Shown: in pieces, positions 25,420-38,138 of the stretch
Numbering within the stretch: position 1 is the first letter of the stretch
Layout of the letters: each line of letters opens with the position of its first letter
Origin: Hippophae tibetana
Lineage: Eukaryota > Streptophyta > Magnoliopsida > Rosales > Elaeagnaceae
Assembly (NCBI GenBank): GCA_037013495.1
Contig: CM072801.1
Span: 80,771,816 to 80,835,815 of the forward strand
Length of the DNA: 64,000 nt
Direction of reading: 5' to 3'
Notes under the pieces: generated by a model
Databases searched by the model: none
Seen by the model: only the letters and a program-made list of their open reading frames with translations
What the model was told of the DNA's origin: nothing
Position numbers and translations under genes: made by a program

Positions 25420-28400
25420 AAATCGGAGCTCGTCTCGATCCATACAATAATTGTTGGCCTCGGAATGGAACCTGATTTCTGTACGCAAATTCCATCGTTT
25501 ACATAACTTATCGAGGGTTTTAAGATTTTGTCGTAAATTTGTGGTTTACTTACCTTCGATATGATTCAATAGAACTGTCAATGAGATATTGGTTCCGAGT
25601 AAAGGTTTCTTTATTTTTTGGTCATTAAATCTGTATTCTTCCTAAAGACGTATGGGAGCAGAAAAAGAAAGGGGCTTGTTTTCAAAGCTTCAAAAATACG
25701 AAAACATTTGATGAATCAGACTTTCAACATCAAATGACCATAACTTTTGACTGGGGTATCGTAACGACTATTGTAATATATCAAAATCAGAGCTCGTCTC
25801 GATCCATACAATAATTGTTGGCCTAGCATTGGAACCTGATTTCCGTACCCAAATTCCATCGTTTACATAACTTATCGAGGGTTTGAAGATTTGGTCTAAA
25901 TTTCCGGTTTACTTACTTTCGATTTGAATCAATAGAGCTGTAAATGAGATATTGGATCAGAAAAAGGTTTCTTTATTTATTTGGTCATTAAATCTGTCTT
26001 CTTCCTAAAAACGTATGGGAGCAGAAAAAGAAAGGGGTTAGTTTTCATAATTTCAAAAATAACAAAACATTTGATGAATCAGACTTTCAACATCAAATGA
26101 CCATAACTTTTGACTGGGGTATCGTAACGACTATTGTAATATATCAAAATCGGAGCTCGTCTCGATCCATACAATAATTGTTGGCCTAGCATTGGAACCT
26201 GATTTCCGTACCCAAATTCCATCGTTTACATAACTTATCGAGGGTTTGAAGATTTTGTCATAAATTTCCGGTTTACTTACTTTCGATTTGAATCAATAGA
26301 GCTGTAAATGAGATATTGGATCCGAAAAAGGTTTCTTTATTTATTTGGTCATTAAATCTGTATTCTTCCTAAAAAACTATGGGAGTAGAAAAAGAAAGGG
26401 GCTAGTTTTGATAATTTCAAATATAACAAAACATTTGATGAATCAGACTTCCAACATCAAATGACCAAAACTTTTAACTTGGGAATCGTAACGACTATTA
26501 TAATATATCAAAATTGGAGCTCATCTCGATCCATACAATAATTGTTGGCCAGGCATTGGAACCTGATTTCCGTACCCAAATTCCATCTTTTACATAATTA
26601 TCGAGGGTTTGATGATTTTGTCGTAAATTTGCGGTTTACTTACCTTCGATATGATTCAATAGAGCTGTCAATGAGATATAGGTTCCGACAAAGGTTTCTT
26701 TATTTATTTGGTCATTAACTCTGTATTCTTCCTAAAAAACTATGGGAGTAGAAAAAGAAAGGGGCAAGTTTTCAAAACTTCAAAAATACGAAAACATTTG
26801 ATGAATCAGACTTCCAACATCAAATGACCATAACTTTTGACTAGGGTATCGTAACGACTATTATAATATATCAAAATCGGGGCTCGTCTGGATCCATACA
26901 ATAATTGTTGGCCTAGCATTGGAACTTGATTTCCGTACCCAAATTTTATCGTTTACATAACTTATCGAGGGTTTTAAGATTTTATCGTAAATTCACGGTT
27001 CACTTACTTTCTTTTTGAATCAATAGAGCTGTCAATGAGATATTGGATCCGAAAAAGGTTTCTTTATTTATTTGGTCATTAAATCTGTATTCTTCCTAAA
27101 AACCTATGGAAGCAGAAAAAGAAAGGGGCTAGTTTTCATAATTTCAAATATAACAAAACATTTGATGAATCAGACTTCCAACATCAAATGACCATAACTT
27201 TTGACTGGGGTATCGTAACGACTATTATAATATATCAAATCGGAGCTCGTCTCGATCCATACAATAATTGTTGGCCTCGGAATGGAACCTAATTTTTGTA
27301 CCCAAATTCCATCGTTTATATAACTTATCAAGGGTTTTAAGATTTTGTCGTAAATTTGCGGTTTACTTACCTTCGATATGATTCAATAGAGCGGTCAATG
27401 AGATCATGGTTCCGACAAAGGTTTCTTTATTTATTTGGTCATTAAATCTGTATTCTTCCTAAAAAACTATGGGAGCAGAAAAAGAAAGGGGCTAGTTTTC
27501 ATAATTTCAAAAATAACAAAACATTTGATGAATCAGACTTCCAACATCAAATGACCATAACTTTTGACTGGGGTATCGTAACGACTACTGTAATATATCA
27601 AAATCGGAGCTCGTCTTGATCCATACAATAATTGTTGGCCTAGCATTGGAACCTAATTTCCGTACCCAAATTCCATCGTTTACATAACTTATCGAGGGTT
27701 TGAAGATTTTCTCGTAAATTTCCGGTTTACTTACTTTCGATTTGATCAATAGAGCTGTAAATGAGATATTGGATCCGAAAAAGTTTTCTTTATTTATTTG
27801 GTCATTAAATCTGTATTCTTCCTAAAAAACTATGGGAGGAGAAAAAGAAAGGGGCTAGTTTTCATAATTTCAAAAATAACAAAACATTTGATGAATGAGA
27901 CTTCCAACATCAAATGACCATAACTTTTGACTAGGGTATCGTAACGACTATTATAATATATCAAATCGGAGCTCGTCTCGATCCATACAATAATTGTTGG
28001 CCTCGGAATGGGACCTGATTTCTGTAAACAAATTCCATCGTTTACATAACTTATCGAGGGTTTTAAGATTTTGTCGTAAATTTGCGGTTTACTTACCTTC
28101 GATATGATTCAATAGAGCTGTCAATGAGATATTGGTTCCGACAAAGGTTTCTTTATTTATTTGGTCATTAACTCTGTATTCTTCCTTAAAAACTATGGGA
28201 GTAGAAAAAGAAAGGGGCAAGTTTTCAAAACTTCAAAAATACGAAAACATTTGATGAATCAGACTTCCAACATCAAATGACCATAACTTTTGACTAGTGT
28301 ATCGTAACGACTATTATAATATATCAAAATTGGAGCTCATCTCGATCCATACAATAATTGTTGGCCTAGCATTGGAACCTGATTTCCGTACCCAAATTCC

Positions 28401-29415
28401 ATCTTTTACACAATTATCGAGGGTTTGAAGATTTTGTCGTAAATTTGCGGTTTACTTACCTTCGATATGATTCAATAGAGGTGTCAATGAGATATAGGTT
28501 CCGACAAAGGTTTCTTTATTTATTTGGGCATTAACTCTGTATTCTTCCTAAAAGACTATGGGAGTAGAAAAAGAAAGGGGCAAGTTTTCAAAACTTCAAA
28601 AATACGAAAACATTTGATGAATCAGACTTCCAACATCAAATGACCATAACTTTTGACTGGGGTATCGTAACGACTATTATAATATATCAAAATCGGGGCT
28701 CGTCTCGATCCATACAATAATTGTTGGCCTAGCATTGGAACCTCACTTCCGTACCCAAATTCCATCGTTTACATAACTTATCGAGGGTTTTAAGATTTTA
28801 TCGTAAATTTGCGGTTTACTTACTTTCGATTTGAATCAATAGAGCTGTCAATGAGATATTGGATCCGAAAAAGGTTTCTTTATTTATTTGGTCATTAAAT
28901 CCGTATTCTTCCTAAAAAACTATGGGAGGAGAAAAAGAAAGGGGCTAGTTTTCAAAACTTCAAAAATACGAAAACATTTGATAAATCATACTTCCAACAT
29001 CAAATGACCATAACTTTTGACTGGGGTATCGTAACGACTATTATAATATATCAAAATCGGGGCTCGTCTCGATCCATACAATATTGTTGGCCTAGCATTG
29101 GAACTTGATTTACGTACCCAAATTCCATCGTTTACATAACTTATCGAGGGTTTTAAGATTTTATCGTAAATTTGCGGTTTACTTACTTTCGATTTGAATC
29201 AATAGAGCTGTCAATGAGATATTGGATCCGAAAAAGGTTTCTTTATTTATTTGGTCATTAAATCTGTATTCTTCCTAAAAACGTATGGGAGCAGAAAAAG
29301 AAAGGGGCTAGTTTTCATAATTTCAAACATAACAAAACATTTGATGAATGAGACTTCCAACATCAAATGACCATAACTTTTGACTAGGGTATCGTAACGA
29401 CTATTATAATATATC
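25420..29415. repeat. Satellite mosaic block, first occurrence of supra-block S (11 monomers)
   Basis: Monomers start at 25420, 25783, 26146, 26510, 26873, 27237, 27600, 27963, 28326, 28689 and 29053. The opening series is gagtaaagg with aaagacg (25420), ggtctaaattt with gtcttcttcc (25783), an A-type monomer (26146), tacataattatcg (26510), ggggctcg with aacttgattt (26873) and gatcatgg (27237). It recurs at 32323, 45047 and 61214. The 27600 monomer (gatttgatcaat, acctaattt) and the 27963 monomer (tgtaaacaaa) form a pair that returns in the 6-monomer HOR at 54311. This shows that blocks were copied over tens of kilobases. Confidence 0.78.
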
Positions 29416-32322
29416 AAATCGGAGCTCGTCTCGATCCATACAATAATTGTTGGCCTCAGAATGGAACCTGATTTCTGTACCCAAATTCCATCGCTTACAT
29501 AACTTATCGAGGGTTTGAAGATTTTGTCGTAAATTTCCAGTTTACTTACTTTCGATTTGAATCAAGAGAGCTGTAAATGAGATATTGGATCCGACAAAGG
29601 TTTCTTTATTTATTTGGTCATTAAATCTGTATTCTTCCTAAAAACGTATGGGAGCAGAAAAAGAAAGGGGCTTGTTTTCAAAGCTTCAAAAATACGAAAA
29701 CATTTGATGAATCAGACTTCCAACATCAAATGACCATAACTTTTAACTAGGGTATCGTAACGACTATTATAATATATCAAAATCGGAGCTCATCTCGATC
29801 CATACAATAATTGTTGGCCTAGCATTGGAACCTGATATCCGTACCCAAATTCCATCTTTTACATAACTTATCGAAGGTTTGAAGATTTTTTCGTAAATTT
29901 GCGGTTTACTTACCTTCGATATGATTCAATAGAGCTGTCAATGAGATATTGGTTCCGACAAAGGTTTCTTTATTTATTTGGTCAATAAATCTGTATTCTT
30001 CCTAAAAACGTATGGGAGCAGAAAAAGAAAGGGGCTAGTTTTCAAAACTTCAAAAATACGAAAACATTTGATAAATCAGACTTCCAACATCAAATGACCA
30101 TAACTTTTGACTGGGGTATCGTAACGACTATTATAATATATCAAAATCGGGGCTCGTCTCGATCCATACAATATTGTTGGCCTAGCATTGGAACTTGATT
30201 TACGTACCCAAATTCCATCGTTTACATAACTTATCGAGGGTTTTAAGATTTTATCGTAAATTTGCGGTTTACTTACTTTCGATTTGAATCAATAGAGCTG
30301 TCAATGAGATATTGGATCCGAAAAAGGTTTCTTTATTTATTTGGTCATTAAATCTGTATTCTTCTTAAAAAACTACGGGAGTAGAAAAAGAAAGGGGCTA
30401 GTTTTCATAATTTCAAAAATAACATAACATTTGATGAATGAGACTTCCAACATCAAATGACCATAACTTTTGACTAGGGTATCGTAACGACTATTATAAT
30501 ATATCAAATCGGAGCTCGTCTCGATCCATACAATAATTGTTGGCCTCAGAATGGAACCTGATTTCTGTACCCAAATTCCATCGCTTATATAACTTATCGA
30601 GGGTTTGAAGATTTTGTCGTAAATTTCCAGTTTACTTACTTTCGATTTGAATCAAGAGAGCTGTAAATGAGATATTGGATCCGACAAAGGTTTCTTTATT
30701 TATTTGGTCATTAAATCTGTATTCTTCCCAAAAATGTATGGGAGCAGAAAAAGAAAGGGGCTAGTTTTCATAATTTCAAACATAACAAAACATTTGATGA
30801 ATGAGACTTCCAACATCAAATGACCATAACTTTTGACTAGGGTATCGTAACGACTATTATAATATATCAAATCGAAGCTCGTCTCGATCCATACAATAAT
30901 AGTTGGCCTCGGAATGGGACTTGATTTCTGTACCCAAATTCCATCGTTTACATAACTTATCGAGGGTTTTAAGATTTTGTCATAAATTTGCGGTTTACTT
31001 ACCTTCGATATGATTGAATAGAGCTGTCAATGAGATATTGGTTCCGACAAAGGTTTCTTTATTTATTTGGTCATTAACTCTGTATTCTTCCTAAAAAACT
31101 ATGGGAGTAGAAAAAGAAAGGGGCAAGTTTTCAAAACTTCAAAAATACGAAAACATATGATGAATCAGACTTCCAACATCAAATGACCATAACTTTTAAC
31201 TAGGGTATCGTAACGACTATTATAATATATCAAAATTGGAGCTCGTCTCGATCCATACAATAATTGTTGGCCTAGCATTGGAACCTCACTTCCGTACCCA
31301 AATTCCATCGTTTACATAACTTATCGAGGGTCTGAAGATTTTGTCGTAAATTTCCGGTTTACTTACTTTCGATAAGAATCAATAGAGCTGTAAATGAGAT
31401 ATTGGATCCGAAAAAGGTTTCTTTATTTATTTAGTCAATAAATCTGTATTCTTCCTAAAAAACTATGGGAGGAGAAAAAGAAAGGGGCTAGTTTTCATAA
31501 TTTTAAAAATAACAAAACATTTGATGAATGAGACTTCCAACATCAAATGACCATAACTTTTGACTAGGGTATCGTAACGACTATTATAATATATCAAATC
31601 GGAGCTCGTCTCGATCCATACAATAATTGTTGGCCTCGGAATGGGACCTGATTTCTGTAAACAAATTCCATCGTTTACATAACTTATCGAGGGTTTTAAG
31701 ATTTTGTCGTAAATTTGTGGTTTACTTAACTTCGATATGATTCAATAGGACTGTCAATGAGATATTGGATCCGAGAAAAAGTTTCTTTATTTTTTGGTCA
31801 TTAAATCTGTATTCTTCCTAAAAACGTATGGGAGCAGAAAAAGAAAGGGGCTTGTTTTCAAAGCTTCAAAAATACGAAAACATTTGATGAATCAGACTTC
31901 CAACATCAAATGACCATAACTTTTAACTAGGGTATCGTAACGACTATTATAATATATCAAAATCGGAGCTCATCTCGATCCATACAATAATTGTTGGCCT
32001 AGCATTGGAACCTGATATCCGTACCCAAATTCCATCTTTTACATAACTTATCGAGGGTTTGAAGATTTTTTCGTAAATTTGCGGTTTACTTACCTTCGAT
32101 ATGATTCAATAGAGCTGTCAATGAGATATTGGTTCCGACAAAGGTTTCTTTATTTATTTGGTCAATAAATCTGTATTCTTCCTAAAAACGTATGGGAGCA
32201 GAAAAAGAAAGGGGCTAGTTTTCAAAACTTCAAAAATACGAAAACATTTGATAAATCAGACTTCCAACATCAAATGACCATAACTTTTGACTGGGGTATC
32301 GTAACGACTATTATAATATATC
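29416..32322. repeat. Satellite mosaic block related to R3 (8 monomers)
   Basis: Monomers start at 29416, 29779, 30143, 30506, 30869, 31232, 31596 and 31959. Several match R3 positions: catcgcttac (29416), caatattg (30143), catcgcttat (30506), aatagttgg (30869) and acctcacttccg (31232). The monomers at 29779 and 31959 share two rare variants, acctgatatccg and catttgataaatcag, and lie 2180 bp (6 monomers) apart, so one is a recent copy of the other. The 29416 monomer joins a catcgcttac head to a caaagcttcaaaaatacg tail, a fusion of R3 positions 1 and 6. Confidence 0.75.
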
Positions 32323-33777
32323 AAAATCGGGGCTCGTCTCGATCCATACAATAATTGTGGGCCTCGGAATGGAACCTGATTTCTGTACCCAAATTCCATC
32401 GTTTACATAACTTATCGAGGGTTTTAAGATTTTGTCGTAAATTTGTGGTTTACTTACCTTCGATATGATTCAATAGAGCTGTCAATGAGATATTGGTTCC
32501 GAGTAAAGGTTTCTTTATTTTTTGGTCATTAAATCTGTATTCTTCCTAAAGACGTATGGGAGCAGAAAAAGAAAGGGGCTTGTTTTCAAAGCTTCAAAAA
32601 TACGAAAACATTTGATGAATCAGACTTTCAACATCAAATGACCATAACTTTTAACTAGTGTATCGTAACGACTATTGTAATATATCAAAATCGGAGCTCG
32701 TCTCGATCCATACAATAATTGTTGGCCTAGCATTGGAACCTGATTTCCATACCCAAATTCCATCTTTTACACAACTTATCGAGGGTTTGAAGATTTTGTC
32801 TAAATTTCCGGTTTACTTACTTTCGATTTGAATCAATAGAGCTGTAAATGAGATATTGGATCCGAAAAAGGTTTCTTTATTTATTTGGTCATTAAATCTG
32901 TCTTCTTCCTAAAAACGTATGGGAGCAGAAAAAGAAAGGGGCTAGTTTTCATAATTTCAAAAATAACAAAACATTTGATGAATCAGACTTTCAACATCAA
33001 ATGACCATAACTTTTGACTGGGGTATCGTAACGACTATTGTAATATATCAAAATCGGAGCTCGTCTCGATCCATACAATAATTGTTGGCCTAGCATTGGA
33101 ACCTGATTTCCGTACCCAAATTCCATCGTTTACATAACTTATCGAGGGTTTGAAGATTTTGTCGTAAATTTCCGGTTTACTTACTTTCGATTTGAATCAA
33201 TAGAGCTGTAAATGAGATATTGGATCCGAAAAAGGTTTCTTTATTTATTTGGTCATTAAATCTGTATTCTTCCTAAAACACTATGGGAGCAGAAAAAGAA
33301 AGGGGCTAGTTTTCATAATTTCAAAAATAACAAAACATTTGATGAATCAGACTTTCAACATCAAATGACCATAACTTTTGACTGGGGTATCGTAACGACT
33401 ATTGTAATATATCAAAATCGGAGCTCCTCTCGATCCATACAATAATTGTTGGCCTAGCATTGGAACCTGATTTCCGTACCCAAATTCCATCGTTTACATA
33501 ACTTATCGAGGGTTTGAAGATTTTGTCATAAATTTCTGGTTTACTTACTTTCGATTTCAATCAATAGAGCTGTAAATGAGATATTGGATCCGAAAAAGGT
33601 TTCTTTATTTATTTGGTCATTAAATCTGTATTCTTCCTAAAAAACTATGGGAGCAGAAAAAGAAAGGGGCTAGTTTTCAAAATTTCAAATATAACAAAAC
33701 ATTTGATGAATCAGACTTCCAACATCAAATGACCATAACTTTTAACTAGGGTATCGTAACGACTATTATAATATATC
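32323..33777. repeat. Supra-block S, second occurrence: opening four monomers
   Basis: Monomers at 32323, 32687, 33050 and 33414 carry gagtaaagg/aaagacg, ccataccc with tgtctaaattt and gtcttcttcc, an A-type with ctaaaacac, and an A-type with atttctgg and tttcaaaatttcaaatataac. The same run is found at 45047-46501 and 61214-62667, and less exactly at 25420. The series continues directly into the 12-monomer unit at 33778. Three consecutive monomers here are type A, unlike the mixed order elsewhere. Confidence 0.78.
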
Positions 33778-36700
33778 AAAATTGGAGCTCATCTCGATCC
33801 ATACAATAATTGTTGGCCTAGCATTGGAACCTGATTTCCGTAACCAAATTCCATCTTTTACATAATTATCGAGGGTTTGAAGATTTTGTCGTAAATTTGC
33901 GGTTTACTTACCTTCGATATGATTCAATAGAGCTTTCAATGAGATATAGGTTCCGACAAAGGTTTCTTTATTTATTTGGTCATTAACTCTGTATTCTTCC
34001 TAAAAAACTATGGGAGTAGAAAAAGAAAGGGGCAAGTTTTCAAAACTTCAAAAATACGAAAACATTTGATGAATCAGACTTCCAACATCAAATGACCATA
34101 ACTTTTGACTAGGTTATCGTAACGACTATTATAATATATCGAAATCGGGGCTCGTCTCGATCCATACAATAATTGTTGGCCTAGCATTGGAACTTGATTT
34201 CCGTACCCAAATTCCATCGTTTACATAACTTATCGAGGGTTTTAAGATTTTATCGTAAATTTGCGGTTTACTTACTTTCGATTTGAATCAATAGAGCTGT
34301 CAATGAGATATTGGATCCGAAAAAGGTTTCTTTATTTATTTGGTCATTAAATCTGTATTCTTCCTAAAAAACTATGGGAGCAGAAAAAGAAAGGGGCTAG
34401 TTTTCATAATTTCAAATATAACAAAACATTTGATGAATCAGACTTCCAACATCAAATGACCATAACTTTTGACTAGGGTATCGTAACGACTATTATAATA
34501 TATCAAATCGGAGCTCGTCTCGATCCATACAATAATTGTTGGCCTCGGAATGGAACCTGATTTTTGTACCCAAATTCCATCGTTTACATAACTTATCGAG
34601 GGTTTGAAGATTTTGTCTTAAATTTGCGGTTTATTTTCCTTCGATATGATTCAATAGAGCGGTCAATGAGATCATGGTTCCGACAAAGGTTTCTTTATTT
34701 ATTTGGTCATTAAATCTGTATTCTTCCTAAAAAACTATGGGAGCAGAAAAAGAAAGGGGCTAGTTTTCATAATTTAAAAAATAACAAAACATTTGATGAA
34801 TGAGACTTCCAACATCAAATGACCATAACTTTTGACTAGGGTATCGTAACTACTATTATAATATATCAAAATCGGAGCTCGTCTCGATCCATACAAAAAT
34901 GTTGGCCTCGGAATGGGACCTGATTTCTGTACCCAAATTCCATCATTTACATAACTTATCGAGGGTTTTAAGATTTTGTCGTAACTTTGCGGTTTACTTA
35001 CCTTCGATATGATTCAATAGAGCTGTCAATGAGATATTGGTTCCGACAAAGGTTTCTTTATTTATTTGGTCATTAACTCTGTATTCTTCCTAAAAAACTA
35101 TGGGAGTAGAAAAAGAAAGGGGCAAGTTTTCAAAACTTCAAAAATACGAAAACATTTGATGAATCAGACTTCCAACATCAAATGACCATAACTTTTAACT
35201 AGTGTATCGTAACGACTATTATAATATATCAAAATTGGAGCTCATCTCGATCCATACAATAATTGTTGGCCTAGCATTGGAACCTGATTTCCGTACCCAA
35301 ATTCCATCTTTTACACAATTATCGAGGGTTTGAAGATTTTGTCGTAAATTTGCGGTTTACTTACCTTCGATATGATTCAATAGAGCTGTCAATGAGATAT
35401 AGGTTCCGACAAAGGTTTCTTTATTTATTTGGTCATTAACTCTGTATTCTTCCTAAAAGACTATGGGAGTAGAAAAAGAAAGGGGCAAGTTTTCAAAACT
35501 TCAAAAATACGAAAACATTTGATGAATCAGACTTCCAACATCAAATGACCATAACTTTTGACTGGGGTATCGTAACGACTATTATAATATATCAAAATCG
35601 GGGCTCGTCTCGATCCATACAATAATTGTTGGCCTAGCATTGGAACTTGATTTCCGTACCCAAATTCCATCGTTTACATAACTTATCGAGGGTTTTAAGA
35701 TTTTATCGTAAATTTGCGGTTTACTTACTTTCGATTTGAATCAATAGAGCTGTCAATGAGATATTGGATCCGAAAAAGGTTTCTTTATTTATTTGGTCAT
35801 TAAATCTGTATTCTTCCTAAAAAACTATGGGAGGAGAAAAAGAAAGGGGCTAGTTTTCATAATTTCAAAAATAACAAAACATTTGATGAATGAGACTTCC
35901 AACATCAAATGACCATAACTTTTGACTAGGGTATCGTAACGACTATTATAATATATCAAATCGGAGCTCGTCTCGATCCATACAATAATTGTTGGCCTCG
36001 GAATGGGACCTGATTTCTGTAAACAAATTCCATCGTTTACATAACTTATCGAGGGTTTTAAGATTTTGTCGTAAATTTGTGGTTTACTTAACTTCGATAT
36101 GATTCAATAGGACTGTCAATGAGATATTGGTTCCGAGAAAAGGTTTCTTTATTTTTTGGTCATTAAATCTGTATTCTTCCTAAAATCGTATGGGAGCAGA
36201 AAAAGAAAGGGGCTTGTTTTCAAAGCTTCAAAAATACGAAAACATTTGATGAATCAGACTTCCAACATCAAATGACCATAACTTTTAACTAGGGTATCGT
36301 AACGACTATTATAATATATCAAAATCGGAGCTAATCTCGATCCATACAATAATTGTTGGCCTAGCATTGGAACCTGATTTCCGTACCCAAATTCCATCTT
36401 TTACATAACTTATCGAGGGTTTGAAGATTTTGTCGTAAATTTGCGGTTTACTTACCTTCGATATGATTCAATAGAGCTGTCAATGAGATATTGGTTCCGA
36501 CAAAGGTTTCTTTATTTATTTGGTCAATAAATCTGTATTCTTCCTAAAAACGTATGGGAGCAGAAAAAGAAAGGGGCTAGTTTTCAAAACTTCAAAAATA
36601 CGAAAACATTTGATGAATCAGACTTCCAACATCAAATGACCATAACTTTTGACTGGGGTATCGTAACGACTATTATAATATATCAAAATCGGGGCTCGTC

Positions 36701-37047
36701 TCGATCCATACAATATTGTTGGCCTAGCATTGGAACTTGATTTACGTACCCAAATTCCATCGTTTACATAACATATCGAGGGTTTTAAGATTTTATCGTA
36801 AATTTGCGGTTTACTTACTTTCGATTTGAATCAATAGAGCTGTCAATGAGATATTGGATCCGAAAAAGGTTTCTTTATTTATTTGGTCATTAAATCTGTA
36901 TTCTTCCTAAAAAACTACGGGAGTAGAAAAAGAAAGGGGCTAGTTTTCATAATTTCAAAAATAACATAACATTTGATGAATGAGACTTCCAACATCAAAT
37001 GACCATAACTTTTGACTAGGGTATCGTAACGACTATTATAATATATC

Positions 37048-37410
37048 AAATCGGAGCTCGTCTCGATCCATACAATAATTGTTGGCCTCAGAATGGAACC
37101 TGATTTCTGTACCCAAATTCCATCGCTTACATAACTTATCGAGGGTTTTAAGATTTTGTCATAAATTTGCGGTTTACTTACCTTCGATATGATTGAATAG
37201 AGCTGTCAATGAGATATTGGTTCCGACAAAGGTTTCTTTATTTATTTGGTCATTAACTCTGTATTCTTCCTAAAAAACTATGGGAGTAGAAAAAGAAAGG
37301 GGCAAGTTTTCAAAACATCAAAAATACGAAAACATTTGATGAATCAGACTTCCAACATCAAATGACCATAACTTTTAACTAGGGTATCGTAACGACTATT
37401 ATAATATATC
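37048..37410. repeat. Hybrid satellite monomer with crossover mapped to about 22 bp
   Basis: The head (cagaatgg, catcgcttac) matches the monomer at 41409. The rest (gttttaag, gtcataaatttgcgg, gattgaatag, ttaactctg, ggggcaag) matches the next monomer, 41772. The last head-specific base is c at 37126 and the first tail-specific base is t at 37149. The exchange therefore falls within 37127-37148, in the shared 'acataacttatcgaggg' region. The product removes exactly one monomer and keeps the register, the signature of unequal homologous crossover or an equivalent conversion. Confidence 0.83.
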
Positions 37411-37774
37411 AAAATTGGAGCTCGTCTCGATCCATACAATAATTGTTGGCCTAGCATTGGAACCTCACTTCCGTACCCAAATTCCATCGTTTACATAACT
37501 TATCGAGGGTTTGAAGATTTTGTCGTAAATTTCCGGTTTACTTACTTTCGATAAGAATCAATAGAGCTGTAAATGAGATATTGGATCCGAAAAAGGTTTC
37601 TTTATTTATTTAGTCAATAAATCTGTATTCTTCCTAAAAAACTATGGGAGGAGAAAAGGAAAGGGGCTAGTTTTCATAATTTTAAAAATAACAAAACATT
37701 TGATGAACCAGACTTCCAACATCAAATGACCATAACTTTTGACTGGGGTAACGTAACGACTATTATAATATATC

Positions 37775-38138
37775 AAATCGGAGCTCATCTCGATCCATAC
37801 AATAATTCTTGGCCTCGGAATGGAACCTGATTTCTGTACCCAAATTCCATCGTTGACATAACTTATCGAGGGTTTGAAGATTGTGTCGTAAATTTGCGGT
37901 TTACTTACCTTCGATATGATTCAATAGATCTGTCAATGAGATATAGGTTCCGACAAAGGTTTCTATATTTATTTGGTCATTAAATTTGTATTCTTCCTAA
38001 AAAACTATGGGAGCAGAAAAAAGAAAGAGGCTAGTTTTCAAAATTTCAAATATAACAAAACATTTGATGAATCAGACTTCCAACATCAAATGACCATAAC
38101 TTTTAACTAGGGTATCGTAACGACTATTATAATATATC
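37775..38138. repeat. Hybrid monomer at the join between R4 copies
   Basis: The first two thirds (aattcttgg, gattgtgtcg, agatctgtc, tctatat, gcagaaaaaagaaag) match the monomer at 42500. From about 38035 it switches to tttcaaaatttcaaatataac and ttttaactaggg, which belong to the monomer at 33414. That is the monomer immediately preceding R4, so this hybrid is the recombination joint created when copy 2 was placed after copy 1. The switch lies between the 'aaagaggctagttttca' stretch and the 'caaatataac' variant, at about 38020-38050. Confidence 0.75.

Larger units (their letters stand above)
33778..38138. repeat. Higher-order repeat unit R4, copy 1: 12 monomers, 4361 bp
   Basis: Monomer starts are 33778, 34141, 34505, 34868, 35231, 35594, 35958, 36321, 36685, 37048, 37411 and 37775. 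Markers in order: tacataattatcg with gagctttcaatg; atatcgaaatcgggg; ttttgtac with gtcttaaattt and gatcatgg; acaaaaatgttgg with cgtaactttg; tacacaattatcg; ggggctcg; tgtaaacaaa; gagctaatc with catctttt; caatattg; catcgcttac; acctcacttccg; aattcttgg with cgttgacat. From the second monomer on, starts recur 4361 bp downstream as far as 41409. The tenth monomer (37048) is a hybrid replacing two monomers of copy 2, and the last (37775) is also a hybrid. Confidence 0.86.
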
